A DNA stretch of 64,000 bases, taken from NCBI RefSeq assembly GCF_039555535.1, contig NZ_CP154630.1, forward strand, positions 2,245,001 to 2,309,000, given 5' to 3'. Source of the stretch: Stenotrophomonas maltophilia (lineage in GTDB: Bacteria > Pseudomonadota > Gammaproteobacteria > Xanthomonadales > Xanthomonadaceae). The position numbers were made by a program, and so were the translations under genes. Positions 17,107 to 26,164 of the stretch are shown here, piece by piece; within the stretch, counting starts at the first letter, position 1, and every line of letters begins with the position of its first letter. The notes beneath the pieces are model-generated. The model saw only the letters and a program-made list of their open reading frames with translations, was not told the DNA's origin and ran no database searches.

Positions 17107-17721
17107 ATGAGCATGCAACCCGAGATCCCGGCGCCGGCCCGTGGCCGCCCGCCCACCATCACTCCCGAGCGTCTGGCTGACATCGGCATCAAGCTGGGCC
17201 TGCCGAACCTGACCATGGCCAACGTGGCCGCCGAGCTGGCGGTGACCCAGGCCGCGCTCTACAAGCGTGTGGCCAACCTGGAGGCCTTGAAGCGGCTGGT
17301 GGCCGATACGGTGTTCCAGCGCTGGCAGATTCCGCGCGCGTCGGTCGAGGCGCCGGGTGGGCTACAGGGCTACCTGATGGTCTTCGTGGAATCGCTGTGC
17401 GAGGTGGTGAAAGCGCACCCTGGATTGCCGCCCTACCTGTTGCGGCGCTCGGTGGCGACCACGCCGATGCTGGAAAAGATCGCCTCGCACCAGGCCCATG
17501 TGGCCGAAGTATTCGGCCTGCCGTTGGACAAGGCGCGCTGGGTGCTGGCCACGATTGCGTTCTACTGCATTGCCGGTGCGGACACGGTGTATGGGCTGGT
17601 GGATGACGAGGCCGAAGCGTTGACCGGGCGGCGCGTGCAGGACGAGGAAGTGATTGCCGAGTTCAGGCAGGGCATGCGTGCGCTGGTGATCGGCTCGCTG
17701 GACGTACTCGGCGTCCGGTAG
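17107..17721 (+). CDS. TetR family transcriptional regulator
   Basis: 204 aa. An N-terminal helix-turn-helix region (GRPPTITPERLADIGIKLGLPNLTMANVAAELAVTQAALYKRVANLEALKRLVAD, about 13-67) is of TetR type, with the ALYKRVANLEAL recognition helix; the C-terminal half is a helical ligand/dimer domain. An in-frame ATG at 17062 exists, but it would start six bases after the putative operator and add 15 residues without family similarity, so 17107 is preferred. The stop codon TAG lies inside the GTAG head of an SMAG repeat. Likely target: the divergent siderophore receptor. Confidence 0.88.
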   Translation: MSMQPEIPAPARGRPPTITPERLADIGIKLGLPNLTMANVAAELAVTQAALYKRVANLEALKRLVADTVFQRWQIPRASVEAPGGLQGYLMVFVESLCEVVKAHPGLPPYLLRRSVATTPMLEKIASHQAHVAEVFGLPLDKARWVLATIAFYCIAGADTVYGLVDDEAEALTGRRVQDEEVIAEFRQGMRALVIGSLDVLGVR

Positions 17722-17789
17722 ATCCACGCCATGCGTGGATACCGGCACACGGTCCGTCAGGGCCCCATCCACGCATGGCGCGGATCTAC
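17718..17789. repeat. SMAG pair
   Basis: Forward element 17718-17740 (GTAGATCCACGCCATGCGTGG...) and inverted element 17767-17789 (ends GGATCTAC) 26 bases apart, able to form a large stem-loop. The forward copy's GTAG contains the stop codon of the TetR gene, and the inverted copy ends 9 bases before the next gene's start. Confidence 0.87.
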
Positions 17790-17798
17790 AATGCGGCC

Positions 17799-18887
17799 AT
17801 GCCTGCCACGCCCACCCTCGATGATCTGCGCCGCCACGCGGTGGCGCGCACGCTGTTCAAACCCACCACGCTGTTGGCCGCGATCCGGCGCCTGGGTTTC
17901 GTGCAGGCCGACCCGATCCGCGCACCGGCACGGGCACAGGACCTGACCCTGCGCCACCGGGTGAAGGACTACCGTGCAGGCGATCTTGAGCGGCGCTATG
18001 CGCGACTGCCGGTGGAAGAGGACTGCCTGGTGAACTACGGCTTCCTGCCGCGCGAGCATCTGGCGCTGATGCACCCGCGCGTGTCCAAGCGCGAGTGGGA
18101 CGCCGAGACCCATCGTCGTGCGGCCGACGTGCTGGCGTTCGTGCGCGAGCGCGGCAGCGTGCACCCGCGTGAGGTTGACCAGGCGTTTGCGCATGGGCGG
18201 GTGACCAACTACTGGGGCGGCACCAGCAATGCCAGTACGCATCTGCTGGATGGCATGCACTACCGTGGCCTGCTGCGCGTGCAGCGGCGCGACAGTGGCA
18301 CCCGCATCTATGCAGTGGCCGAGCATGCCGAGCTGGATGCCAGCGAACAAGCGCAGGTCGAACGCGCGGCCGCCCTGATCGACCTGGTGGTGCGCAAGTA
18401 CGCGCCGCTGCCCTCGGCCAGCCTGACCTATCTGGTGCGGCTGCTGGGCTACGGTGCACCGCATCTGGCCGAACAGAGCCGGCAGGCGCTGAAGCTGGCC
18501 AAGCAACAGCTGGCCAGCTGCACGCTGGATGGAACGACCTGGTACTGGCCAGCCAACGAGAACCCGCGATCGCGCCGACACGCACCGGACGAGCAGGTGC
18601 GCCTGCTGGCACCGTTCGACCCGGTGGTGTGGGACCGCCGCCGCTTCGAGCTGCTATGGGGCTGGGTCTACAAGTTCGAAGCCTACACACCCGCACCGAA
18701 GCGCCAGTACGGCTACTACGCATTGCCAGTGCTATGGCACGACCAGGTGGTGGGCTGGGCCAACGTCAGCATGCGTGACGGTGAGCTGGCATCCAGCGTG
18801 GGCTATGCCGGCAAGTCGCTGGCCCGTGACAAGGTGTTTCGTGGCGCGTTGGACGAAGAACTGCAACGCATGGCCGCTTTTCTGTAG
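17799..18887 (+). CDS. AlkX/YcaQ-type DNA glycosylase (HTH_42 winged-helix family)
   Basis: 362 aa member of the HTH_42 family: tandem winged-helix domains and a C-terminal beta-domain. Family motifs include LGFVQADPIRAPARAQDLTLRHRVKDY near the N-terminus, RGSVHPREV, TNYWGGTSNASTHLLDGMHYRGLL and RLLAPFDPVVWDRRRFELLWGW. Residues 36-38 are QAD, the Q-x-D catalytic signature of Escherichia coli YcaQ (AlkX), rather than the Q-x-Q of Streptomyces AlkZ; AlkX unhooks interstrand crosslinks and nitrogen-mustard adducts. The start at 17799 follows the repeat directly and lacks a good Shine-Dalgarno. The TAG stop sits in another SMAG element. Confidence 0.9.
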   Translation: MPATPTLDDLRRHAVARTLFKPTTLLAAIRRLGFVQADPIRAPARAQDLTLRHRVKDYRAGDLERRYARLPVEEDCLVNYGFLPREHLALMHPRVSKREWDAETHRRAADVLAFVRERGSVHPREVDQAFAHGRVTNYWGGTSNASTHLLDGMHYRGLLRVQRRDSGTRIYAVAEHAELDASEQAQVERAAALIDLVVRKYAPLPSASLTYLVRLLGYGAPHLAEQSRQALKLAKQQLASCTLDGTTWYWPANENPRSRRHAPDEQVRLLAPFDPVVWDRRRFELLWGWVYKFEAYTPAPKRQYGYYALPVLWHDQVVGWANVSMRDGELASSVGYAGKSLARDKVFRGALDEELQRMAAFL

Positions 18888-18999
18888 AGCCGAGCCATGC
18901 TCGGCTGCGCGTTGCGCTGAGCTGCGTTTCGGTATCCATGAGACCCACCTATTGCGCGCGGGGCGCACGAATGGCAGCCGAGCATGGGCTCGGCTCTAC
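18884..18999. repeat. SMAG pair
   Basis: Forward element 18884-18906 (GTAGAGCCGAGCC...) and inverted element 18976-18999 (ends CGGCTCTAC). The forward GTAG includes the stop codon of the glycosylase gene. They fill the convergent gap before the sensor kinase gene. Confidence 0.87.
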
Positions 19000-19032
19000 A
19001 AGGCGATGATCGAGGCGGACCCTTGAGCAATC

Positions 19033-20112
19033 TCAACGCCGCGCATGTACCGGCCAGCGGATCTCGAATGAACTGCCGCCACGTTCGGTAGCCCGGCACC
19101 GCGCGGTTCCGTGATGGGCCACGGCAATCGCACGCACGACCGCCAGGCCGAGCCCGGAACCGCCGCTCTGCCGCGAGCGCGAGACATCGGTGCGCTGGAA
19201 GGCCTCGAAAATGCTGTCGCGCAGTTCGTCCGGCACGCCAGGCCCCCCATCTTCCACGGCCACCGTGCAATGCCCCTCGGCGAGGGTGACGCGTACCCGC
19301 AGCGGGCAGGGGATGGCATGGCGTCGTGCATTTTCCAGCAGCGCCAGCACCGCCTGGCGGATGCGGGCCGGATCGCAGTCCGCCAGCGACGGCCGCGCGT
19401 CCAGGCTCACCGAGAAGCCACTTTCGGCCAGCGCCTCGGACATCGCCTCCACCACCGCAGCCACCTGCACGCTGACGTCGCTGCGTTGCAGGCGCAGGTC
19501 GAGATGGCCGCTCTCGGCCAGGCTGACCACGCGCAGGTCCTCGATGATGCGGGTGAGGCCCTCCAGCTGGGTGAGCATGCTGTTGAACTGTTCGGGCCCC
19601 GGCTCGAACACGCCTTCGGCGATACCCTGCAGGCGGCCGCGCAGGATGGTCATCGGCGTGCGCAGTTCATGTGCGATCGCCGCGTTCCAGAACACCCGGT
19701 TCTCCGACATGCGGTTGAGCCGCTCTGCCATGGAATTGAAATCGCTGACCAGGGTGGCCGCTTCGGTCATCGAGGTGTCACCGCCGCGCGCGCGGGCCTC
19801 CAGATCGCCACTGGCGACCCGGCGCAGGCTCTCGGCCACCGAGTTCAACGGGGTGATGATGCGCCGGGTGAGGCGCGAGGCGACCAGCGTGGCGAAGATG
19901 ACGACCACGGTGGCGGTCAGGCCGATCCACAACCACTCCAGCCCGGACGGCATGATCGTTTCCGGCTCGTCATACCAGCGCGGATAGAACACCTCCATCA
20001 AATAGTAGAACAGGTAGAAGCCGCTGATCGACAGCACCGTCGAGCACAGCGAGGCGACCGTGATGGACAGCGTGATCTGGCGGCCGATGCTCTTGCCTTT
20101 GGGGTTCATCAT
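19033..20112 (-). CDS. Sensor histidine kinase, BaeS-like
   Basis: 359 aa inner-membrane kinase: helix about 14-38, a very short periplasmic stretch of about 20 residues, helix about 58-79, HAMP domain (about 80-132), HisKA with FWNAAIAHELRTPM (His148), and HATPase with NARRH, DGGPGVP and GGSGLGLAVV. The tiny periplasmic loop suggests it senses through the membrane or a partner. Its gene starts one base after the regulator stop, so it is last in an operon of membrane protein, regulator and kinase, divergent from macAB. Similar pairs (BaeSR) respond to envelope stress. Confidence 0.93.
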   Translation of the reverse strand: MMNPKGKSIGRQITLSITVASLCSTVLSISGFYLFYYLMEVFYPRWYDEPETIMPSGLEWLWIGLTATVVVIFATLVASRLTRRIITPLNSVAESLRRVASGDLEARARGGDTSMTEAATLVSDFNSMAERLNRMSENRVFWNAAIAHELRTPMTILRGRLQGIAEGVFEPGPEQFNSMLTQLEGLTRIIEDLRVVSLAESGHLDLRLQRSDVSVQVAAVVEAMSEALAESGFSVSLDARPSLADCDPARIRQAVLALLENARRHAIPCPLRVRVTLAEGHCTVAVEDGGPGVPDELRDSIFEAFQRTDVSRSRQSGGSGLGLAVVRAIAVAHHGTARCRATERGGSSFEIRWPVHARR

Positions 20113-20886
20113 TCAGTCCAGGAAACGATAGCCAACACCACGGATGGTGGCGGGAATGCCGATCACGCCGACGTCTTCCAGCTTTCGACGCAGCTTGCTG
20201 ACATGGCTGTCGACGGTGCGCTCCTGCGCATCGCCTTCGGGCAGGCAGGCATGCAGCAGGTCAACGCGTGCATGCACCTGGCGTGGGGCGCGGGCCATGT
20301 GCACCAGCAGGCGGAACTCGGTGAGGGTGAAGTTCAGTGCATGAACCTGCTCGCCAAGGCGCACCGTCACCTCGTGGCTGCGCAGATCGATCTCGAACGG
20401 CCCCTGGCGGATCAGCCCGCTGGGTTCTTCGACCACGGTACGGGCGCTGCGGCGCAGTACAGCCTGGATGCGTGCCACGATCTCGGCCGGGTTGAATGGC
20501 TTGGCCACGTAGTCGTCGGCACCCACGCGCAGGCCGGTCAGCTTGTCCACGTCCTGGTCGAGCGCGGTGAGCATGATCACCGGCGTGTTGCCGCGCCGGC
20601 GCAGTTCGCTCAGCACCTGCCAGCCGTCCAGCTTGGGCATCTGCACATCCAACAGCACCAGGTCGGGGCGCAGCTGGCGGTGGCTGGCGAGGGCGGCCTC
20701 GCCGTCGGCAGCGCGGGTGCTGCGCAGTCCTGAACGAGCCAGGTAGGCGCCGAGGATGTCGGCAATTTCGCCTTCATCTTCGGCAATCAGCACCAGGGGT
20801 GCCTGTCGGGAGCGGAGATCGTGTTTCATTGCGTTCTGCAGCGTCATGGCAAGGGCGGGAAGTGGCGGCATCCAGGGCAGCGTCAT
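20113..20886 (-). CDS. OmpR-family response regulator, BaeR-like
   Basis: 257 aa. Receiver domain (about 30-145) with LIAEDEGEIADI, phospho-acceptor Asp80 (LVLLDVQMPKLDGW) and the switch KPFNP; winged-helix DNA-binding domain at about 160-257 (HALNFTLTEFRLLVHMARAP, VDSHVSKLRRKLED, RGVGYRFLD). The ATG at 20886 overlaps the upstream gene's stop as ATGA and has GGAG eight bases before it; a shorter start at 20829 would fit the family better but has no ribosome-binding site. Likely controls its own operon and the divergent macAB. Confidence 0.92.
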   Translation of the reverse strand: MTLPWMPPLPALAMTLQNAMKHDLRSRQAPLVLIAEDEGEIADILGAYLARSGLRSTRAADGEAALASHRQLRPDLVLLDVQMPKLDGWQVLSELRRRGNTPVIMLTALDQDVDKLTGLRVGADDYVAKPFNPAEIVARIQAVLRRSARTVVEEPSGLIRQGPFEIDLRSHEVTVRLGEQVHALNFTLTEFRLLVHMARAPRQVHARVDLLHACLPEGDAQERTVDSHVSKLRRKLEDVGVIGIPATIRGVGYRFLD

Positions 20887-21446
20887 CGTCGTTGCTCCAT
20901 CGCCTGCGCTTCCTCGTCCGCTGCCCAGGCCAGGGTGGCCAGCACCAGCGTGCGCTGAAGGCTGGGCTCGACTGCGCCGAGGTCGTGCAACTGCTGCACC
21001 ATCAGCGCGGATACAGAAGCCGGCAGCTTGCTCCAGCGCGATGCCATGGGCGTCGCCTCAACCCGGGCCTGCAGCCTGCGCGCCATGCCCACGACGGCGT
21101 GCAGGCGCAGCGCCAGCAGGATGACAACCAGTGCCGCAGCCAAGGCAAGCAGGCGCTGCAGGGTGGCAGGATTGGCGGTGGGGAGTGCCGCCGCCCAGAC
21201 GGCCAGGCCAATCAGGGCCAGTGATGCCGGAGCCCCCGCGCGGCCTGCGTGACGCGGGCCTTCGCTGCGGAACCACACCAGCGCGGCGGCACCGGCACCC
21301 GCCAGTATGGGCGGCGCCGGGTTCGCGCTGGCAGGCATCCAGGCACTGGTCGACGCCAGCACCAGCGCAAGCGACGAAGGCGCGCACCAGGCAAGGTAAG
21401 CGCGGCGGACATCGATGGGAGGCAGGTCTGGAAACGGCAGGGACAC
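20883..21446 (-). CDS. Four-helix membrane protein preceding the two-component genes
   Basis: About 187 aa from a GTG at 21446; no ATG lies near the expected start, so the exact N-terminus is uncertain. Four hydrophobic helices (about 20-36, 44-60, 70-90, 95-115) are followed by a basic cytosolic tail ending in WAADEEAQAMEQRR. I recognise no family. Its stop overlaps the regulator's ATG (ATGA), so all three genes are translationally linked, which suggests it helps the short-looped sensor kinase perceive its signal (inference). Confidence 0.6.
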   Translation of the reverse strand: MSLPFPDLPPIDVRRAYLAWCAPSSLALVLASTSAWMPASANPAPPILAGAGAAALVWFRSEGPRHAGRAGAPASLALIGLAVWAAALPTANPATLQRLLALAAALVVILLALRLHAVVGMARRLQARVEATPMASRWSKLPASVSALMVQQLHDLGAVEPSLQRTLVLATLAWAADEEAQAMEQRR

Positions 21447-21502
21447 GGCGGGGGCGCAGTCGGCGAGGCCGACGAGGCTAGCGACCGTTGATGGAGACTC
21501 GG

Positions 21503-21596
21503 TCGAGATTGTGTCGAGATTGCGTGGACGCAGGCCACGGCGTTCAGGAGCGGGGGGGGATGCCTGAACGGCCGGCGCATCTCCATGCAATCTCCA
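21503..21596. promoter_or_regulatory. Two pairs of 11-base-spaced direct repeats between the regulator operon and macA
   Basis: TCGAGATTG occurs at 21503-21511 and again at 21514-21522, and ATCTCCA at 21579-21585 and 21590-21596. In both pairs the copies start 11 bases apart, the helical-turn spacing used by OmpR/PhoB-family dimers. They lie in the 237-base divergent gap, with a run of eight G at 21552-21559 between the pairs. Binding by the adjacent OmpR-type regulator is an inference. Confidence 0.5.
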
Positions 21597-21683
21597 CGAT
21601 GGCTCCAAGGAATGTCCATCCACGGCTTCCAGACTGCAGTCTCGGCGGTCGCATCGGGCGACTGCAGGCAGCCGGGCGTTTCG

Positions 21684-22865
21684 ATGAGCAATCGCAGGAT
21701 CTGGATCATTGCCGGTACCGTGGCCACGCTGGTCGCGGGCACCGGATGGTGGGCGCTGGCCGAAGACGGGGATGCCGCGCTGATCACCGCGCCGGCGCAG
21801 GTGGCAGATCTGGAAAAGACCATACAGGCGGTCGGCCGGGTCAATCCCAAGGAGCTGGTTGCGGTGGGCGCGCAGGTGTCCGGCCAGGTCAAGCGCCTGC
21901 ATGTGGTGCTGGGGCAGCGGGTACAGGCCGGCCAACTGATCGCCGAGGTCGACTCGCAGCCGCAGCGCATCGCGCTGCGCAGCGCCGAGGCAGCCACCAA
22001 TGCACTGCGTGCCCAGCATGCCGCCAGCCAGGCGCGCCATGCGCAGGCCAGCGGTGTCTACGAGCGGCAGTCGCAGCTGGTGGCGTCGCGACTGGTGTCA
22101 CAGGAGGGCTTCGAAGCCGCGCGCATGGCACGCGATGCGGCGCGTTCGGAAGTGGCCGCGCTGCAGGCACAGATCGACCAGGCAGTGACCCAGGTGGAAA
22201 CCGCACGGATCAACCTGGGCTATACCCGCATCGTCTCGCCCAGCGACGGCTACATCGTGGCCATCGTGACCAAGGCAGGACAGACGCTGAACTCGATGCA
22301 GACCACGCCGACCATCGTGATGCTGGCGCAGATGGACACGATGACGGTGCGTGCCGAGATTGCCGAGGCTGACGTGGAACTGGTGGCGCCGGGGCAACCG
22401 CTGTGGTTCTCGACCCTGGGGCCGAGCGGTCGCCGTTATGAGTCCCACCTGCAGCAGCTGGAGCCAGCGCCATCTTCCATTGCCGACGTCGCTACCGGCA
22501 ATGCAGGCGGCTCGGCGCAGTCGCCCAAGGCGGTGTACTACGCCGGCCTGTTCGATGTGGCCAACCCCGGCCTGAAACTGAAACCATCGATGACGGTGAA
22601 GGTGACCGTGCAGCTCGCGCGCGCCGCCAATGCGCTGCAGGTACCGTTGACGGCGCTGGTTGCGCCGGACGACATGGATGGCAACCGCGGCACCGTGCGC
22701 GTGGTCGACCCCAAGGGCCGAGTGCGCAAGCGTGCAGTGACGACCGGCCTGCGCACGGCCACCGCCGTGCAGATACTGAGCGGCCTGCGGGCGGGAGAGA
22801 ACGTGGTGATCGGCCAGGCGCCCAGCGGCGGTGAATCCGAACCGACCAGCCTGCTTGGGATGTGA
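21684..22865 (+). CDS. macA: MacA-like periplasmic adaptor (RND/HlyD family)
   Basis: 393 aa. One N-terminal anchor helix (about 5-24), a barrel-sandwich lipoyl half (TIQAVGRVNPKELVAVGAQVSGQVKRLHVVLGQRVQAGQLIAEVD), a long coiled-coil hairpin (about 95-170), the second lipoyl half (INLGYTRIVSPSDGYIVAIVTKAGQTLN), and beta-barrel and membrane-proximal domains. This is the MacA layout. MacA links the MacB ATPase to an outer-membrane TolC-like channel; no such channel gene is nearby. The stop is two bases before the macB ATG. Confidence 0.93.
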   Translation: MSNRRIWIIAGTVATLVAGTGWWALAEDGDAALITAPAQVADLEKTIQAVGRVNPKELVAVGAQVSGQVKRLHVVLGQRVQAGQLIAEVDSQPQRIALRSAEAATNALRAQHAASQARHAQASGVYERQSQLVASRLVSQEGFEAARMARDAARSEVAALQAQIDQAVTQVETARINLGYTRIVSPSDGYIVAIVTKAGQTLNSMQTTPTIVMLAQMDTMTVRAEIAEADVELVAPGQPLWFSTLGPSGRRYESHLQQLEPAPSSIADVATGNAGGSAQSPKAVYYAGLFDVANPGLKLKPSMTVKVTVQLARAANALQVPLTALVAPDDMDGNRGTVRVVDPKGRVRKRAVTTGLRTATAVQILSGLRAGENVVIGQAPSGGESEPTSLLGM

Positions 22866-22867
22866 AC

Positions 22868-24811
22868 ATGACCGACGCACTGCTGGAACTGCATGGCGTA
22901 TCGCGCAGCTATCGCTCGGGTGCTGGCGAGATTGTGGTGCTCAAGGACGTTTCCCTGCGCATCGACGCCGGTGAATTCATCGCCATCATCGGCCCGTCGG
23001 GTTCGGGCAAGTCAACGCTGATGAACATCCTCGGCTGCCTGGACAGGCCGACCGAGGGCAGCTATCGGGTGAACGGCGAGGCCACCGAGCAGATGGCTCC
23101 GGATACGCTTGCACGGCTGCGCCGCGAGCATTTTGGTTTCATCTTCCAGCGCTACAACCTGATGGAGAACCTGAGCGCTACCGAGAATGTAGCGCTGCCG
23201 GCGGTCTATGCCGGCATGGAGGCGGAAGCACGCACGGCCCGCGCGCGCAGGCTGCTGGAAACGCTCGGCCTGGGTGAGCGCACCGCGAACCGGCCGAGCC
23301 AGCTGTCCGGTGGCCAGCAGCAGCGCGTGTCCATTGCCCGTTCGCTGATGAACGGCGGCGCCATCGTGTTGGCCGATGAGCCGACAGGGGCGCTGGACCA
23401 TGCCAGTGGCCAGCAGGTGATGGCCGAACTGAAGCGCCTGCATGCACAAGGCCACACGGTGATCCTGGTCACGCACGACGCGGCGATCGCGGCCAACGCC
23501 AAGCGATTGATCGAGATCGCAGACGGCCGGGTGGTGGCCGACCGCGGTGAGCGTGGCCCGGCTTCTGCATCTGTAGTGACCGCGCCCGATCGCGGTGTTC
23601 CATCAGTTACCGAGCGCCGCGCACGCATGGACGCCATACGCGAGGCCACGCGGATGGCCGTGCGGTCGATGCTGGCCCATCGCCTGCGCACTCTGCTGAC
23701 CATGCTCGGCATCATCATCGGTGTGGCGGCCGTGGTGACGGTGGTGGCGCTGGGCAAGGGCGCCCAGGCGCAGGTGGAATCACAGATAAACGAACTCGGT
23801 GCCAGTACGCTGGAGATCTTCCCCGGTGCCGATTTCGGCGACCCCCGCTCGGCAGAGATCGAGACACTGGTGGTCGGCGACGCGGATCATCTTGGGGCGT
23901 TGAGCTACGTGGACAGCGTCAGCCCGAACCTGACCGGATCAGTGGCTGCCCTGCAGGGCAGCCGTCGTGCCAACACCCAGGTGCTGGGCGTGGGGGCCGA
24001 CATGCTGCGCGTGCGTGGACTGCGACTGAAGGCGGGGCGCTTCTTCACCGGCGCTGAAGTGAGTGAGCATCGTGCGCTGGGTGTGGTCGACCAGAAGGCC
24101 GCCAAGGCGCTGTTCACGGGCAACCCGATCGGCAGCACGGTGCTGCTGGGTGGCATGCCGGTGGAGGTGATCGGCGTGGTGGGGGCCAATGCATTCGCTG
24201 GCGGCGCAACCCCCACGGTCTACGTGCCCTACACCTCGGCGGCGTCGCGACTGCTGGGCAGCCAGCGCCTGGAGAGCATCACCGTACGCGTGCGCGACAA
24301 TGTACCTACCAGCGCCGCAGAGGCCTCGCTGGGTGCCGAACTGGAGCGCCTGCATGGTCGCCGCGATTTCTTCATCTACAACGCCGACCAGATCCGCAGG
24401 GCAGTGATGAAGTCCAGCCAGACCCTGGCGGCGCTGGTCTCCGCCATTGCTGCGGTGGCGCTGGTGGTGGGTGGGGTGGGGGTGATGAACATCATGCTGG
24501 TGTCGGTGAAAGAACGCGTGCGCGAGATTGGCGTGCGCCTGGCCGTGGGCGCGCGGCAGGGTGACATCCTGCGCCAGTTCCTGATCGAGGCGGTGCTGAT
24601 CTGCCTGTTCGGCGGCGTGCTGGGGGTGCTGCTTGCATTCGGCGTGGGGGCGCTGTCCAGCCTGCTGTCGCTGGGTGTGCCGTTCCTGTTCACCGCCGGG
24701 CCAGTGCTGGCTGCGCTGGCGTGTTCCTCGGCAATCGGGCTGGGCTTTGGCTACTTCCCGGCACGCAGTGCAGCGCAACTGGACCCCATCCAGGCGCTGG
24801 CGGCCGAATAG
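22868..24811 (+). CDS. macB: MacB-like ABC exporter (fused ATPase-permease)
   Basis: 647 aa. Cytosolic ATPase domain at about 1-230 with Walker A GPSGSGKST (42-50), signature LSGGQQQRVSIARSL, Walker B IVLADEPTGALD and the H-loop VTHD; then a membrane helix (about 275-297), a large periplasmic MacB core domain (about 298-515) and three C-terminal helices with the FtsX signature VKERVREIGVRLAVGARQGDIL. MacAB pumps export macrolides, peptides or siderophores from the periplasm through TolC. An in-frame GTG at 22862 overlaps the macA stop; the ATG at 22868 is equally possible. Confidence 0.95.
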   Translation: MTDALLELHGVSRSYRSGAGEIVVLKDVSLRIDAGEFIAIIGPSGSGKSTLMNILGCLDRPTEGSYRVNGEATEQMAPDTLARLRREHFGFIFQRYNLMENLSATENVALPAVYAGMEAEARTARARRLLETLGLGERTANRPSQLSGGQQQRVSIARSLMNGGAIVLADEPTGALDHASGQQVMAELKRLHAQGHTVILVTHDAAIAANAKRLIEIADGRVVADRGERGPASASVVTAPDRGVPSVTERRARMDAIREATRMAVRSMLAHRLRTLLTMLGIIIGVAAVVTVVALGKGAQAQVESQINELGASTLEIFPGADFGDPRSAEIETLVVGDADHLGALSYVDSVSPNLTGSVAALQGSRRANTQVLGVGADMLRVRGLRLKAGRFFTGAEVSEHRALGVVDQKAAKALFTGNPIGSTVLLGGMPVEVIGVVGANAFAGGATPTVYVPYTSAASRLLGSQRLESITVRVRDNVPTSAAEASLGAELERLHGRRDFFIYNADQIRRAVMKSSQTLAALVSAIAAVALVVGGVGVMNIMLVSVKERVREIGVRLAVGARQGDILRQFLIEAVLICLFGGVLGVLLAFGVGALSSLLSLGVPFLFTAGPVLAALACSSAIGLGFGYFPARSAAQLDPIQALAAE

Positions 24812-24834
24812 GGCCGCACCCGCTGCTGGAACCT

Positions 24835-24909
24835 GTAGAGCCGAGCCCGCGCTCGGCTGCTCTTCGGCCTCTTCCGCGCGCAGCAAGCCGAGCGTGGTCT
24901 CGGCTCTAC
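24835..24909. repeat. SMAG pair
   Basis: Forward element 24835-24858 (GTAGAGCCGAGCCC...) and inverted element 24886-24909 (ends TCGGCTCTAC), 27 bases apart, in the convergent gap after macB. Confidence 0.87.
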
Positions 24910-24939
24910 AGGAGCGGCGCTGGCGGCGGGGTGGGTGTG

Positions 24940-26100
24940 TCAGCGCGGCGGGAACTCAATGACGATGTCGTTCAGCGGCAGCTGACTCCCATGCTGCGCG
25001 GTCGCGCCGGGTGTCCAGGCCTCCCCTTGGCCGAACAGCTGCGCTTCGCTTTCAGGGCCGAAATCGTTGAAAGCCTGGAAGACATAGGGGATGCCCTCGG
25101 AGCCTTCGAACGTTGCCTTGTTGGAGAGCTGGAAGTGCAGATGCGGGGCGGCGGAGTTGCCCGACTGCCCAAGCTGGGCCAGCGCCTGTCCGCGCTGGAC
25201 GCGCTGCCCGGGTTCCACCTTGATGCTGCCGGTGCGCAGGTGGGCGTAGCTGGCAAAGATGCCCGGTGAAACTTCCAGGACAACGTAGTTGCCAAACAAG
25301 CCATCCGCCGTGAGCGAGGCGGGTTCCGGTTGCGCGGTCAGGGGCGCATGTTCGGGTTGCCCGTCACGTGTCGCGCGCACGATGCCGTCGGCCACGGCCA
25401 GCACGGGTGCTGCGTAGCCCACCCAATCCGAATGGCGGGTGTGCTCCAGATCGCTGGCCGTTGGGCGCACGGCGCGCCCCTGTTCGTCGACGCCGACCAG
25501 ATCGAGCGCGAAGCGCTGCGGAATGGTCAGGTCACCATTCACTGCCACCAGGCTGCCCCAATGGTGTGACTGCGCCGCGCCGGGCCCTTCATGGGCAAGC
25601 CATCGGCCACCCCGTAGGGGCGGGCCGAGCGCCATCACCTTCGCCGCGCTGACCGCAACAAGGGCGCCGTCCAGCGCCACGCTGCCGTGGTGCTCGGTGC
25701 CCAGCAGCATGCGGTGCCGGAGGGTATGCGGCACGCGATCGGCGGCGGGCAGTGACAGCCACAGGAACACCACCAGGCGCTTGCCCGGTGCAATGGATAT
25801 CGCCCCATCCTCTGAAGGCGATGGCCGTACCCAGTGGCGCAGGGCAGGGCCATCCAGGCTCAGCAGCGGAATGCTGGAATCGTCGCCGAACACCTGCAGC
25901 GATTGCGGCAGCAGCGCACCGGTATCGCCGTAGTAGTTGGTGATGTGCAGCTCGTAGGCCAGATGGCGCAGGCCGTCGCTGCCGACGAAGGGCGTCGGCG
26001 CGAAGGGTACCCGTGCTTCAACCGGTGCAGGGGCTGGTGCTGGCATCGCAGGAAAAGGAAGGAGCAACAGCAGCAGAGCCAGGCAGACACTGCGGATCAT
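24940..26100 (-). CDS. Secreted M23-like (LytM-fold) peptidase family protein
   Basis: 386 aa with a clear Sec signal peptide (MIRSVCLALLLLLLPFPAMPAPA). The N-terminal 200 residues form a beta-rich domain I do not recognise; the C-terminal part is an M23/LytM domain with GNYVVLEVSPGIFASYAHLRTGSIKVEPGQRV and the closing GQSGNSAAPHLHFQL, which supplies the HxH zinc ligands. The first zinc motif (usually HxxxD) appears only as RHSDWVGYAAPV, shorter than standard, so metal binding and peptidoglycan cleavage are uncertain. It may be a periplasmic regulator of amidases instead, as some degenerate LytM proteins are. Confidence 0.85.
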   Translation of the reverse strand: MIRSVCLALLLLLLPFPAMPAPAPAPVEARVPFAPTPFVGSDGLRHLAYELHITNYYGDTGALLPQSLQVFGDDSSIPLLSLDGPALRHWVRPSPSEDGAISIAPGKRLVVFLWLSLPAADRVPHTLRHRMLLGTEHHGSVALDGALVAVSAAKVMALGPPLRGGRWLAHEGPGAAQSHHWGSLVAVNGDLTIPQRFALDLVGVDEQGRAVRPTASDLEHTRHSDWVGYAAPVLAVADGIVRATRDGQPEHAPLTAQPEPASLTADGLFGNYVVLEVSPGIFASYAHLRTGSIKVEPGQRVQRGQALAQLGQSGNSAAPHLHFQLSNKATFEGSEGIPYVFQAFNDFGPESEAQLFGQGEAWTPGATAQHGSQLPLNDIVIEFPPR

Positions 26101-26164
26101 ACGTGTTCCCCCAGGCCGACGGTGGCCGCTGCCGAGCATAGCGCCACGCCGGGGGCTCGAGGTA

